A DNA stretch of 64,000 nucleotides from Zoroaster sp. YZ-2022 (GCA_029582265.1 CM055816.1:496001-560000); one strand, 5' to 3'. Numbered from the stretch's first letter, positions 37,013-47,390 are shown. Numbers and translations: made by a program. Notes: generated by a model not told the origin, from the sequence alone.

Positions 37013-39154
37013 TTGGTTATATATATATATATATATTGTATAATTATAAGAGGCAGATTCAATACCGTAGCCTATGATGAGTTCTGGAAATGTTTTTTCC
37101 CACTTTTTCGTTTAGTTCCAGTTTCACCCAGAAAATTCAACGCCCATCAATATGTTAATGATCCAGAGTTACAGCTGCTCAAAAACGAGGCAGAATCGAA
37201 TTATAAATTCTCCGAATATGAACAAGGAGTTACCGAGCCCGTAATGAAGGGCAGACTCAAATGTGCCATACAATTCTGGAGGAGGATCGGAGCCAATGAC
37301 TTTGTGCTCAGTATTATCGAACAAGGATACAAACTGCCTCTGTTGTCTACTCCTCCCTCAATCGCATTACTTAACAATAAATCTGCCTTAGAACATCGAA
37401 AATTCGTTACAGATGCTATAAGAGAATTAGTGAACAAAGGTTTAGCTCTCAAAGTTATTGAAATACCTACAGTTGTAAATCCACTTTCAGTTGCAGTGCA
37501 AAAGTCCGGAAAACTAAGGTTAATTTTAGATCTAAGATACGTCAATATGCACATATGGAAGACATTTATTAAATTTGAAGATTGGAAGGTTGCTTTCAGC
37601 TTTTTGTCGAAGAACGATTACATGTTTAGTTTCGACTTAAAATCTGGATATCATCACATAGATATTTTCCATCATCACCAAACCTTCCTAGGTTTTTCAT
37701 GGACTTCGAAAAACATGAGACAATATTATGTTTTTACAGTGCTTCCTTTTGGGTTAGCTACAGTACCTTATGTGTTTAGCAAGTGTCTCCGCCCATTAAT
37801 TAAGTACTGGAGATCGCTAGGGTATTTCATTGTTTTATATCTAGATGACGGTTGGTGTAGAGCCCCAAATGAAGAAACGGCCATTGCAATAGCTGAAAGG
37901 GTGAAAAGTGACCTAATTAATGCAGGTCTGGTTCCAAACCGTGAGAAGTCACAGTGGGTTCCAACACAGAAAATAGAATGGTTGGGCCTTGTTTGGGAGA
38001 GTAAAAAAGGTGCACTTGCCGTTTCAGATATGCGTATCGAAGATACCTTGGAATCCATTATTGATCTTATTGACTCATTTCCAGTTACTACTGCTCGGAA
38101 GTTAGCGACAGTTACAGGAAAGATCGTTTCTTGTATGGGCGTGTTTGGTCCAATTGCAAAACTTATGACTCGCTTCCTTCATCATGAAATAAATAATAGA
38201 TCAAATTGGGACAATAAGTTTAGAATTTCTTCAGATAGTTTTGCAATAAATGAGTTGTTTTTCTGGAAATTTAATATAAACAATTATAACCAACGTAAGT
38301 TAATCACATACACTGTTCCACAAGTTATCATTTATAGTGATGCCAGTAGCACAGGTTGTGGTGCTTTTCTCTATGGTTCTGACATCATTAATCATAGATC
38401 TTGGTCCAATCAAGAAACTCAAGAAAGTTCAACCTGGAGAGAGCTTGAAGCTATACGTACAGCGCTTTTAGCCTTTCAATTAAATATAACTCACAAGTAG
38501 GTAAAGATTTTCACTGATAATCAAGCTGTAGTCTCCATTCTTAACGCAGGCTCGATGAATATTGAGCTACATATGAATAGTCTCAACATTTTCCAGTTTT
38601 GTCATGAACATTGCATTTCCCTTGACCCGCAGTGGGTTCCGAGAAGAGAGAACCAAATAGCTGATGAGATTAGCAGAATAATTGATTTAGATGATTGGGG
38701 TGTATCCCAGATTTTCTTTAATTTCATAGATTCAATCTTCGGACCACACACTGTAGATAGGTTTGCAGATAATCTTAATAAGAAAGTTGATAGATTTAAC
38801 TCAAAGTATTGGTGTCCTGGTACATCCAGAGTAGATGCTTTCTCATCCCACTGGGGATCTGACAATAACTGGCTAGTACCACCTGTGAAACTAGTAACCG
38901 ATGTAATTAAGCATTTGAACGCATGTAATGCGGTAGGCACCTTGATTGTGCCCAAGTGGCCTTCAGCTGTTTTTTGGCCAATACTTTTTTCAGAACAGAG
39001 CGTTTATCATGATCTCATTTCTGGTATGTTTGAGATCTCAAATGATATTGAAATCTTTGTTCAAACTCGTAATTCAAAATCATTGTTTGGTTCAAAACTC
39101 TTTAATTCTAAAGTTATGGTTATACGATTAGACGCTTCACAGACAAAGCTTTGA
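37013..39154 (+). pseudogene. Ngaro reverse transcriptase/RNase H, one in-frame stop
   Basis: Recognisable protein starts about residue 25 of the first open part. RT motifs in order: LRLILDLRYVN, FSFDLKSGYHHIDI (Asp 208), VLPFGLATVPYVFSK and the catalytic YLDDG (residues 276-280). Then come RNase H motifs: YSDAS (Asp 443) and STWRELEAIRTALLAF; after the stop, FTDNQAVVSIL and ENQIADEISR. A TAG at 38498-38500 interrupts RNase H; the same frame continues to 39154. The C-terminal part (VDRFADNLN, RFNSKYWCPGT, LIVPKWPSAVFWPIL) is the conserved tail of Ngaro/DIRS polymerase proteins. One base change from being open suggests a fairly young copy. Confidence 0.85.
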
Positions 39155-39429
39155 GTAGAGAGGAACAAGAATGTGTTCTAATAATAGGGCCTATGCGTTT
39201 TCAAGTACTGTCCCCGATAAGAGCAGAATGTTTGTATAATATCTATACGATATAGTTTCACCACTGGGTGAAGTCGTTATATGAAACGACAAAAAGGATA
39301 CTTCGCCACTGGGTGAAGCATATCGGTTAAACATTGTAATCAGATTTAACACTACTATAGCGAGCCTAAAATCGGACGTAATCCATTGTATTTTATTCAC
39401 TATAATTAACCGATACAATATCATTATAT

Positions 39430-40403
39430 TTGTCAGGACAAGAAGTCGAGCCCATTAGCAAAGAACTGACCAACATTTTACAGACCTCGAGAGCAGCTGC
39501 GACGGTGTCGAGATATAACAAAGCCTTCGAACAATGGTCCTCATGGGCATCGAGTAGACAAATACCAATACTGTCAGCGTCTTCAGCTCATATAGCAGAA
39601 TATTTTGTATATCTGAAGATGGAAGGTTTCCCCTTCTCGCATATTGAATCGTGTTTTTACGGCCTAAAATGGACCCACGATATTCATGATATTACAAATC
39701 CATGCGATTCAAAATTTTTACACTTAGTGCTAGACGGGTTAAAACGCATTCTGTTAAAACCAAAAACCAAAAAGTCTCCAATTACTACAGACATATTACA
39801 GAAGATTTGTATGAGATACGGTGGGTCAAATGCTTCTCTCATTAAGTTAAGGCTATGTACAATGTGTCTTTTAGGTTTTGCTGGATTTTTTCGTTTTAGC
39901 GAAATAATTGTTCTAAGAAGGTGTGACATAGAGATTCATTCTAATCTTCTAAATATATTCGTTGAAAAAAGTAAAACGGATATTTATAGACAAGGTGCTT
40001 TGGGTTATAGTGGCTTCCACCGAAAGGACACTTGTCCCAGACCATGCTGATAAGGTATCTGCGAAAGGCAGAGTTACTGGATGATAATTCATCAAACCAA
40101 TTTATTTTTTGTGGAATGTCCTACTGTAAAAAGAAAGATTTATATAAGTTGAATTCAAAACAGCTGTCTTACACCAGATGCAGAGAGATCTTGCTAAAAG
40201 CCATGGAAGAAATAGGAGAGAACCCCAAGGAGTTCTCCTTACACAGCCTACGATCAGGCGGGGCCTCGGCCGCTGCTAATCATGGAGTACCGGACAGATT
40301 GTTTAAAAAACATGGCCGTTGGCGTTCAGAAACTGCTAAAGATGGATACATAGAAGATTCACTGAAGTCTAGAATGTCGGTATCTCAAAACCTAGGCTTA
40401 TAA
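39430..40403 (+). pseudogene. Ngaro tyrosine recombinase, frameshifted
   Basis: It has a core-binding part (SRAAATVSRYNKAFEQW, then SSAHIAEYFVYL). In the catalytic part the first Arg is in GFFRFSEI, followed by HSLRSGG (His/Arg), KHGRW and the nucleophile Tyr in GYIEDS near 40345. A frameshift near 40000-40035 separates the first Arg from the rest. The frame has no ATG between the upstream stop (near 39410) and the conserved region, only TTG at 39430; TATATTTGTCAG just before GACAAGAAG looks like a splice acceptor. The enzyme would integrate the circular cDNA intermediate without target duplication. Confidence 0.85.
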
Positions 40404-40517
40404 ATCACAAGTGTATCAACACCAGTGCATGACATTAATAAAACAATTTAAATGAAGTAGAAACTATTCATGTGTATACTATGCCCGTTCTTTAATCCTC
40501 AGAGTGGAAAAGGGATA

Positions 40518-40803
40518 CCCTACCCTGCTGCGGTAAAGCGGATTTCCTAAGGAAAAGGGATGTATATTATTCGTTTGCTTTTCAGGTGTACAAGGGGCAA
40601 GTTAGAAAATATTTTATTCGCGTTTAAGCGTAGCGTATTAGAGAATAAATGAATTTTCTTAAGAAGCAGAAGAATTCCTGAACAGGTGGATGGCTTCATT
40701 TGAATGACAATACTTATGGAATACTATAAGTATTGATGCATGGTTGCGTTCGTGTCACTCACGCTTTTCGCATGCAACTAGCAGGGCGTTGTTCAATTTT
40801 AAA
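40518..40803 (+). repeat. Ngaro internal repeats B1 and A2
   Basis: B1 (40518-40648, starting CCCTACCCTGCTGCGG) joins directly to A2 (40649-40803) at GAATAA/ATGAATTTTC. The join is exactly the fusion of the right and left ends of the element, consistent with a circular-junction template. Confidence 0.9.
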
Positions 40804-41039
40804 AAAGAAAAGTAAACAATTATGAAATATGAAAAATGAATATTAAATAGTTTTTGGTTTAGTTACAGGTTCCAAGCATCATGATACAGGAAATAACATG
40901 TTAAGGAAACATCATCCAGGTAAAATACAAAACCTGCATATTTGAAGATGTATACAACTATTATAGTTATTGGTAAGTAGATGCAGACAATACCCCACCG
41001 ATTTCACGCAGTGCAGCTTCCTGATTCGTCAACGGCACG

Positions 41040-41170
41040 CCCTACCCTGCTGCGGTAAAGCGGATTTCCTAAGGAAAAGGGATGTATATTATTCGTTTGC
41101 TTTTCAGGTGTACAAGGGGCAAGTCAGAAAATATTTTATTCGCGTTTAAGCGTAGCGTATTAGAGAATAA
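41040..41170 (+). repeat. Ngaro terminal repeat B2
   Basis: Matches B1 with about one difference (GGCAAGTC for GGCAAGTT) and forms the right end, TAGAGAATAA, of the element. Confidence 0.9.
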
Positions 41171-42507
41171 TTTGATTATTTCAATGTCTAACAATTTATG
41201 TACAAAATGGCATCTGATCTTTACAGACATTTTCCCAATCATGTGTACAACCTTGAAAAGTTAAAAATCAATGTATAATTTGTTTTCAAATTTTATAAAT
41301 TATTTTGTAATTATTTGCAGATTAGGTGAAAACAAAGACAATTTATAAGCATGTCACAATAAGGAGATGCTTGATTACAGTGTCACTATCATTGTCAATT
41401 TATCATTAAACTTTATAAACTTGACCTGAAAGTGAAGTATATTATAAATAAAGATCACTCTCAGTATAAAAACATGCAGTCCATCAATTAAATAAATTTT
41501 TATACAAGACTTAATACCAATGTTGGCTTCATTTAAATCTAGAATTGAAAGGTTTTTCCATAAAAAAATGAAAAGGGCAAGCAATTATCAAATTTGATCC
41601 AGTGGATATAATTACATTTAATTTTGTTTGAATTGGGAATTATTTACTTTTTGTGGGGGCAGGGGAAGATGGAAAGCACGGATGCAAGCTTTCTTCCAAC
41701 TTTATCATGTAGTAGTTATAAGCTTGTTTTCTAATGAAAGGCTAATTAGCTGATATCCATACAAGCAACCCCCAGCCAATTTTAATCCAGTTACTATACA
41801 TGTAGTTCCCTTCTACGCTAAATAAACTTTGTGACTTTATGCCCATAATAATGCTGAATAGGTTGATCTGGCTGCCTACAACCCTGGCAAACTATTTTCA
41901 TATGAGTGATTTTTAATGTTGATTTATCATCTAGCATGGTTTTTGAAAAGTATGTGTTGGGCTAATGTCAATATTTAAAATAAAAAACAGTGTTCCAAGT
42001 CACACTTGTTAATTTCTAATTTATTGCTTAAATCTCACAACTTTTTCAAGTTCAACAGCCAATATCTCAAGAACTAAATGACATATTAGAAAACAAAAAA
42101 CAATTGAATTCCTTACATTAATAGCTTGTAATTCTTGTGAAATGACTTATCATAAATGCTTTGCCAATGGTCCAATTAGTGGCACACGAAGTAACGATTT
42201 TACAAATTTTAAAAGGTCATATCTCATAGCTTTAATTTGATGCATAAGTTGACAAATTTGTTATTTTTTCATAATCATGACCTTCAAACCACCTAATCTG
42301 ACCTTTACTTCCTGTCCAAACAGTAAGTTCAAATTCAACACATTCTAACGCAAAATTGATATGCCTTTTGAATATGAAATTGATAGTTATTATAAAAGAT
42401 GACAAACCCTAGCACAATATAATATTTACATCATCGTTGAAAATTTGATTGAACCGGAAGTGGACTCGAACACCGTGTGTTTGTTCTAACAAACACTTAA
42501 GCTCTAG

Positions 42508-44048
42508 TTTTACTTCTTCTTCTTCTCCCCAATGACTGTCCGGTAACAAACACATACTTGCAAACTTCACATGAACTTGAAACTTGGCATGTACTTAGAA
42601 CTTAACAAGTAGATGAAACACGAGTTGTGAGTGACCCCAATTTGACCTTACTTCCTGTCCAAACCGGAAGTCAAAGTTTAATATTTAAAAAACTCATATC
42701 TCAACAACCATAAGAGGTAAATTCACAATTTTTGTACCATTGTACAGACCATTAATTGTCAAAAGACATTTACAAATAGATGACCCCAATTTGACCTTAC
42801 TTCCTGTCCAAACCGGAAGTCGTCAAAGTTTAATATTTAAAAAAATTCATATCTCAACAACCAAGAGGTAAATTCACAATTTTTGTACCATTGTACAGAT
42901 CGTTAATTGTAAAAGAATATTTACAAAAAGGTGACCCCAATTTAACCTTATTTCCTGTCCAAACCGGAAGTCAAAGTTTAATATTTAACAAAAATCATAT
43001 CTCAACAACCACAAGATGTAAATTGACATTTTTTGCACCATTGTATAGATTGTTAATTGTCGAAAAATATTTACAAAAAGTGACCCCAATTTGACCTTAC
43101 TTCCTGTCTAAACCGGAAGTCAAAGTTTAATATTTAAAAAAAATTATATCTCAACAACCACAAGAGGTAAATTCACAATTTTTGTACCATTGTACAGATC
43201 GTTAATTGTAAAAGAATATTTACAAAAAGGTGACCCCAATTTAACCTTACTTCCTGTCCAAACCGGAAGTCAAAATTTAATATTTAACAAAAATCATATC
43301 TCAACAACCACAAGAGGTAAATTCAAAATTTTTGTACCATTGTACAGACCGTTAATTGTCAAAAAATATTTACACAAAGGTGACCCCAATTTGACCTTAC
43401 TTCCTGTCCAAAACCGGAAGTCACATTTTAATATTTAAAAAAAAATCATATCTCAACAACCACAAGAGGTAAATTCACAATTTTTGTACCATTGTACAGA
43501 TCGTTAATTGTCACAAAATATTTACAAAAAGGTGACCCCAATTTGACATTACTTCCTGACCAAACCGGAAGTCAAATTTTAATATTTAACAAAATCATAT
43601 CTCAACAACCACAAGAAGTAAATTCACATTTTTTGCACCATTGTATAGATTGTTTATTGTCAAAAAATATTTACACAGGTGACCCCAATTTGACCTTACT
43701 TCCTGTCCAAACTGGAAGTCAAAGTTTAATATTTAAATAATCATATCTCAACAACCACAAGAGGTAAAGTCACAATTTTTGTACCATTGTACAGATCGTG
43801 AATTGTCAAAAAATATTTACAAAAAGGAGACCCCAATTTGACCTTACTTCCTGTCCAAACCGGAAGTCAATGTTTAATATTTTAAAAAAATCATATCTCA
43901 GCAACCACAAGAGGTAAATTAAAATTTTTTGTACCATTGTACAGATCGTTAATTGTCACAAAATATTTAAACAAAGTTGACCCCATTTGACCTTACACCC
44001 TCCCGAACACCTAGAGTTTGTGTCGAGACAAACTCTGAATCTCTATAG
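42508..44048 (+). mobile_element. Array element e: about nine ~148-bp monomers and a 3' hairpin tail
   Basis: Begins headless in TTTTACTTCTTCTTCTTCTCC with the leader ACTGTCCGGTAACAAACACA shared with g, h, i and j. Monomers contain TGACCCCAATTTGACCTTAC, an inverted pair ACTTCCTG/CCGGAAGT, TCATATCTCAACAACCAC and ATTGTACAGATCGTTAATTG. The tail is CCCGAACACCT, then a stem GAGTTTGT/ACAAACTC (about 44014-44036) and CTCTATAG. Its missing head is probably the family-B head at 22996. Confidence 0.75.
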
Positions 44049-44153
44049 TTGTTAATGTTTTAGTATTCAAGATACATACATGTATCTTTGTACGTATCGA
44101 ATCGTGACAAAGTATCGGGATAAGTACTGTATCCTTAAAAAAATGGTATCGTT
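44049..44153. mobile_element. Right terminus of an hAT-like element
   Basis: GTATCGTTACACCC at the right side is the inverted counterpart of GGGGTGTAACGAT at 17518, and GTACGTATCGAATCG recalls the palindromic GATACG words near that terminus. It probably closes the element split by the hairpin-element chain. Confidence 0.5.
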
Positions 44154-44890
44154 ACACCCGTACAGACAAGACACAATTGTTACAATGTGTGAACAGTTAT
44201 CAATGGTGCATATAACCTCTGGAAAGGTTTTGACACCCATAAATACTGTTACACATTCACGATGTGGATTATGTATTTTGTATGTGTGAATTTTCGAGTG
44301 GAAGTTTTTGCAAAATTGTGTACACATCTACAAGACATGTACATCTTGCCAAGACGCACACATTTAATGGATTTATTAATTTATGAAAATTGGTGGCACA
44401 TATATCAAGCAGAAATATTTCAAGGGTTTTTACTACAATATATTTCTTCAACTTAAAATCATGTATGTGTAAATCTGTGAAATGTCTGTGTTATTATTAG
44501 GGCTATATATTAGTACAATGTATATATGCACAGTACATGCTGGGTAAAGCATGCCCAATCCTAAGTTATATAACATGACATGGCAACTACAATAAACAAT
44601 AAGATGAGAAAATTAACACTAGCAATTTAGGATTGTTTCACAGCATAGTAGGCTGTTGCACATGTGTACATCTCCAATCATGGGTACACATTTTGTCACC
44701 ATTATGAACAACATAGTAACATATGTACAATCATTCTAGGCAGATCTTGTACTTGACAAACTTTTATGCACTTTTTTTCTTAGTTGACAAAGAGCTTGAT
44801 AATTGATTTATGAATGATTCCAAAATAATTTTCAATCTGTTGTTCCTAATGGGGACACGGAAAAAATGGAGTAGTATGTCAGATGAGGGT
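44154..44890. other. Non-coding DNA, nothing recognised
   Basis: Short open frames without domain signal. The region is ordinary host-like sequence up to the sharp change in character near 44900. Confidence 0.4.
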
Positions 44891-45067
44891 TCTGGACCAT
44901 TTACCTTAAAATGGGCGTGTTTGACTCGATTTTGTAAAAAGTGGGCGGGTGTGGGTTGATGACGCTTGCGCGGCGGAGCATGACGTCATCAAAAAAAGGA
45001 TGACGTCATGAGAGTGTCTTTGGTAGTAGTCACAAAAAATTTATAAAATAAAAAAACGAAAAAATAT

Positions 45068-45094
45068 TATATAGATTAATAGTAAAAAGAGAGA
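45068..45094 (+). promoter_or_regulatory. Upstream motif 1 of the virus-like segment
   Basis: TATATAGATTAATAGTAAAA followed by AGAGAG ends just before the ATG at 45095. The same motif precedes the ATG at 46107, and a shorter form occurs at 47175. An A-rich block (ATAAAATAAAAAAACGAAAA) precedes both long copies. It resembles the shared promoter motifs of compact viral genomes. Confidence 0.55.
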
Positions 45095-46006
45095 ATGGAG
45101 AATGTAAAAAAATATGAAATGATAACACCAGTTTTAAAAAATATGCCTAGACAATCCGTCTTGTTGAGTGATGTAAAATTTAAAGATTATAACCCGGATG
45201 CTGTAGCTGCGAAAAAAAATAAGAAAGACAAGGACTGTAATTTTTATTTGAAAATTAAAGTGGGCTATACGTTTAAAATTTTAATCGACATTTTAGCAGG
45301 CATTCAGACAAAGGCTCATTTTAAAGTAGACGAAAACGGATTTTATTATCGCGCGATGGATCGAACGGAAAGAATACTAATTGATATAGTATTAAACCGA
45401 GAAACCTTTTTTGAATTTAAATGTGAAAGCCTTTAAAACACTTGCAAAGAATGACTCGTACCATTAAACGAAAAGTTCCAATAATTATTTACGTAAAAAA
45501 CGAACGAATTTATATCGAAACTTGTACAGTCGAAATGTGTGGTGAAAAAAAACGAGAAATTGACAGCGTGAGCATTAATACGTCAGTTAGCTTAAATTCA
45601 ATTGGTTTGCCCGATGCCGAGCGATATGATTATTTATGAATATCCTTATATAGTTGAAAGTAGTGATTTTTTTAAACTTAAAAAAATGTTGCAAGTAGGC
45701 ACGAAAATTGAAATAAACATGCACAATTTAGATTACATTAGTTTTTATAGCGATAACGATAGTCTTTACACCGTAGCTTTAGAATTGGGTCACACGGACA
45801 AAAAACAACAGCCAACTTATTCAGCTACATTTGCTATGGCTTTATTTAGCATTTTATTAAACATTTCATCTTTAGACAAACAAATACAATTTTACGCTCC
45901 TCATATTGAAAACTTTGGTCTAAAAATTGCTGCGTCGGTAGGTAATTTCGGAAAAATTTCCGCTTATATTAAAGACGAAAGCTTTTTAGAAAACGAAGAA
46001 AGCTAA
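45095..46006 (+). pseudogene. Divergent sliding clamp (PCNA-like), broken by frameshifts
   Basis: The first part (45095-45436) has a charged N-terminus, then YTFKILIDILAGIQ and FYYRAMDRTERILIDIV, which match the PCNA layout of a helix, a strand and a residue pair akin to QAMD. A middle part (45442-45639) is in another frame. The third part (45602-46006) returns to the first frame with SSDFFKLKKML, then YSATFAMALFSILLNISS and a terminal FGLKIAASVG strand, matching the second clamp domain. Total length, about 290 residues with breaks, fits one two-domain clamp monomer. PCNA tethers DNA polymerase to its template, so a clamp implies a sizeable self-directed replication module. Identity to PCNA is a fold-pattern judgement; sequence similarity is weak. 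Confidence 0.55.
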
Positions 46007-46080
46007 ATTTAAAAAAATCACCAAAAAAATTCACGAAAAAAATATCGCCAAAAAAATTGATAAAATAAAAAACAAAAAAA

Positions 46081-46106
46081 TATATAGATTAATAGTAAAA
46101 GAGAGT
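46081..46106 (+). promoter_or_regulatory. Upstream motif 2 of the virus-like segment
   Basis: TATATAGATTAATAGTAAAA plus GAGAG, immediately before ATG 46107. It is identical to motif 1 except for one A in the A run, and is preceded by the same kind of A-rich block. Confidence 0.55.
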
Positions 46107-46380
46107 ATGGAAATGATAAAAAAACGAAAGTGATCGTTCCTTGCAAATGGTTATTAGTTGGCAAAACAGCCAAGTGTTGTATACTTAGCTCACCAAATGT
46201 GAACTATTGCGCTTTACATCACTGGAAAATAAAATGTGGAAAAAGTCCCCCGACTGAGTGTAGAAGATGTAAAAAGGTACAAAAACATCGATAAGTTTAT
46301 GTACGAACTGTGCAAAGATATTAAATGTGCAAAGTTTTAAGCAGGTAAATGGAAGAGCTAGACGTTTATTTAATTTAGTG
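46107..46380 (+). pseudogene. Small Cys-rich, probably zinc-binding protein, frameshifted
   Basis: From about 46130 one frame reads through PCKWLLVGKTAKCC, NYCALHH and TECRRCKK to a stop at 46292. A neighbouring frame continues with SLCTNCAKI. The pattern C...CC...C-x2-HH...C-x2-C...C-x2-C suggests two zinc-binding clusters interrupted by one or two indels; the ATG at 46107 is in a frame that closes quickly. Small zinc proteins of this sort are common in large and mid-size DNA viruses, but I cannot name the family. Confidence 0.4.
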
Positions 46381-46466
46381 ATGATAGAGTTGGTTGAAAA
46401 GACTAAAAATTAAAAATTATAATTATACGGGGGAGGTCTTACGTCTAGCGGCGCAGACGCTATATC

Positions 46467-46510
46467 AACACGCTCCGCTAATGATTGCGAAGCGTGTTTT
46501 TTTTTTTTTT
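46467..46510. terminator. Hairpin and T run between convergent virus-like genes
   Basis: Arms AACACGCTCCGC and GCGAAGCGTGTT pair at 11 of 12 positions around TAATGATT, and are followed by about 14 T. It lies between the end of the rightward small gene and the end of the leftward gene at 46537. A smaller inverted GTCT...AGAC precedes it. A transcript-end structure is plausible. Confidence 0.45.
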
Positions 46511-46536
46511 ATAATAAGATTTATTTATACTAAAGT

Positions 46537-47166
46537 TTACTTTAAATTCATAATTTTTTCTATAAGATCTTTTTTTTGTTGATCAAAATTAACATTTTTA
46601 TTTTTATCGACATTGTTATTTTTAGCGCCCTGCGGCAGAGCCGCTGTACGAATATTTTGTCTCATCGCAGAGTACTTTTTTTGCTCTTTGGTGATTAAAT
46701 TAAATTCTTCTTGGCTTATAACACCGTCCTCGATCGCATTTGAAACGTGACTGTTGATGGTGTTGAGTTTACTTTCGGCTAAAACTCTAATTTCATCGTG
46801 TTTTTTAGCTTTTTTAGATAATTTATATTTCGCGTATCTGAGAGCAAACGCCGCACCACCTAATCCTAAAGCTAAACCTTCTAAAACAAGCCCAACCGGC
46901 GCTGCTATAACGCTGGTGATACTCGCGATTCCAATAGCCCCCGCTCCCATACAGCCCAATTCAGCGAGAGTTTCTACGATACTACAAACGTTGATGATTT
47001 TATTATATTTTTTATATACAGCCTCGCGCTCGTTTCTCTCTTTCAAAATTTCTTTTTGAATATCGTTGATTTTTTGTAAACGAAACGCAGCGACGTTAAG
47101 CTCTTTTTCACCGTTAAAAGTATTCGTAGTCGGTAACGTTGGATAAATTCTAGTTGTTTCGCTCAT
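46537..47166 (-). CDS. Intact 209-residue protein with Gly/Ala-rich hydrophobic centre (virus-like segment)
   Basis: The N-terminal 60 residues are polar, then a charged coiled-coil-like helix (LQKINDIQKEILKERNER). Residues about 62-110 form a Gly/Ala/Val-rich hydrophobic stretch (AGAIGIASITSVIAAP, then GLALGLGGAAFAL) able to make a membrane hairpin. A basic helix (KLSKKAKKHDEIRVLAESK) follows, then a charged region and a Lys/Asn-rich tail. Proteins with the same plan and the AESKLNTI...DGVIS..EF pattern occur repeatedly in invertebrate genomes, to my recollection as uncharacterised multi-copy genes, which fits a mobile or viral origin. It is the only fully open gene here. The function is unknown. 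Confidence 0.6.
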   Translation of the reverse strand: MSETTRIYPTLPTTNTFNGEKELNVAAFRLQKINDIQKEILKERNEREAVYKKYNKIINVCSIVETLAELGCMGAGAIGIASITSVIAAPVGLVLEGLALGLGGAAFALRYAKYKLSKKAKKHDEIRVLAESKLNTINSHVSNAIEDGVISQEEFNLITKEQKKYSAMRQNIRTAALPQGAKNNNVDKNKNVNFDQQKKDLIEKIMNLK

Positions 47167-47174
47167 TGTTTTCT

Positions 47175-47189
47175 ATTAATAGTAAAAGA
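47175..47189 (+). promoter_or_regulatory. Upstream motif 3 of the virus-like segment
   Basis: ATTAATAGTAAAAGA, the core of motifs 1 and 2, in the same orientation. It lies 9 bp upstream of the minus-strand gene start (47166) and about 200 bp before the next plus-strand gene. CTATTAATAG within it is palindromic, so it could serve both directions. Confidence 0.4.
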
Positions 47190-47390
47190 TTAAAAGAATA
47201 TTAATTTTTACTTACTGGTAAAATATCAATTTTAATATCGTAACAGATTCCAGTATCTAGAGAGCGAAAAAAAAAAAAATTGAACAAAAATTATTAAGTT
47301 AGTGTTTTTTATTCTGAAGCAAATGCCACATTTTAAAAGCTTTGGTTCATTATCAAATTGAAATAGATTAAATTCTTCTATAAAAAATAC

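Larger units (their letters stand above)
35951..41170 (+). mobile_element. Ngaro-type (DIRS order) tyrosine-recombinase retrotransposon, 5220 bp, structurally complete
   Basis: The order is A1 (35951-36105), gag-like, RT/RNase H, tyrosine recombinase, B1 (40518-40648), A2 (40649-40803), a spacer, then B2 (41040-41170). A1 and A2 are 155-bp direct copies; B1 and B2 are 131-bp direct copies. This split direct repeat is the hallmark of Ngaro/PAT elements, and the internal B1-A2 junction equals the junction expected if the outer ends were joined in a circle. There is no target duplication: the flanks ACAACTC and TTTGATTATT join into the sequence present three times elsewhere in the window, as expected for recombinase-mediated integration. 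All three genes carry lesions, so this copy is probably inactive. Confidence 0.9.
33517..42507 (+). mobile_element. Hairpin-ended Helitron-like element, copy d, carrying a Ngaro insertion
   Basis: The head hairpin starts at 33517, two bases after the CTAG of copy c. The tail stem and CTCTAG end at 42507. The 5' block is shorter than in a-c and switches at 33728 into cargo with a 165-bp palindrome and a first-exon-like piece; copy k at 63147 has the same cargo. The body from 35100 matches copies a and b. The retrotransposon at 35951-41170 interrupts the phrase ACAACTC/TTTGATTATT, which is intact at 21528, 25160 and 25832. Without it the element is about 3.77 kb. Confidence 0.65.

Noticed and set aside
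37013..37085. N-terminal residues of the Ngaro polymerase frame before the conserved region
   Set aside because: The ATG lies in a TA microsatellite; the first ~25 residues are unlikely to be the native start.
42640..44000. CRISPR array
   Set aside because: Direct repeats are ~148-bp tandem monomers with no unique spacers, in eukaryotic DNA.
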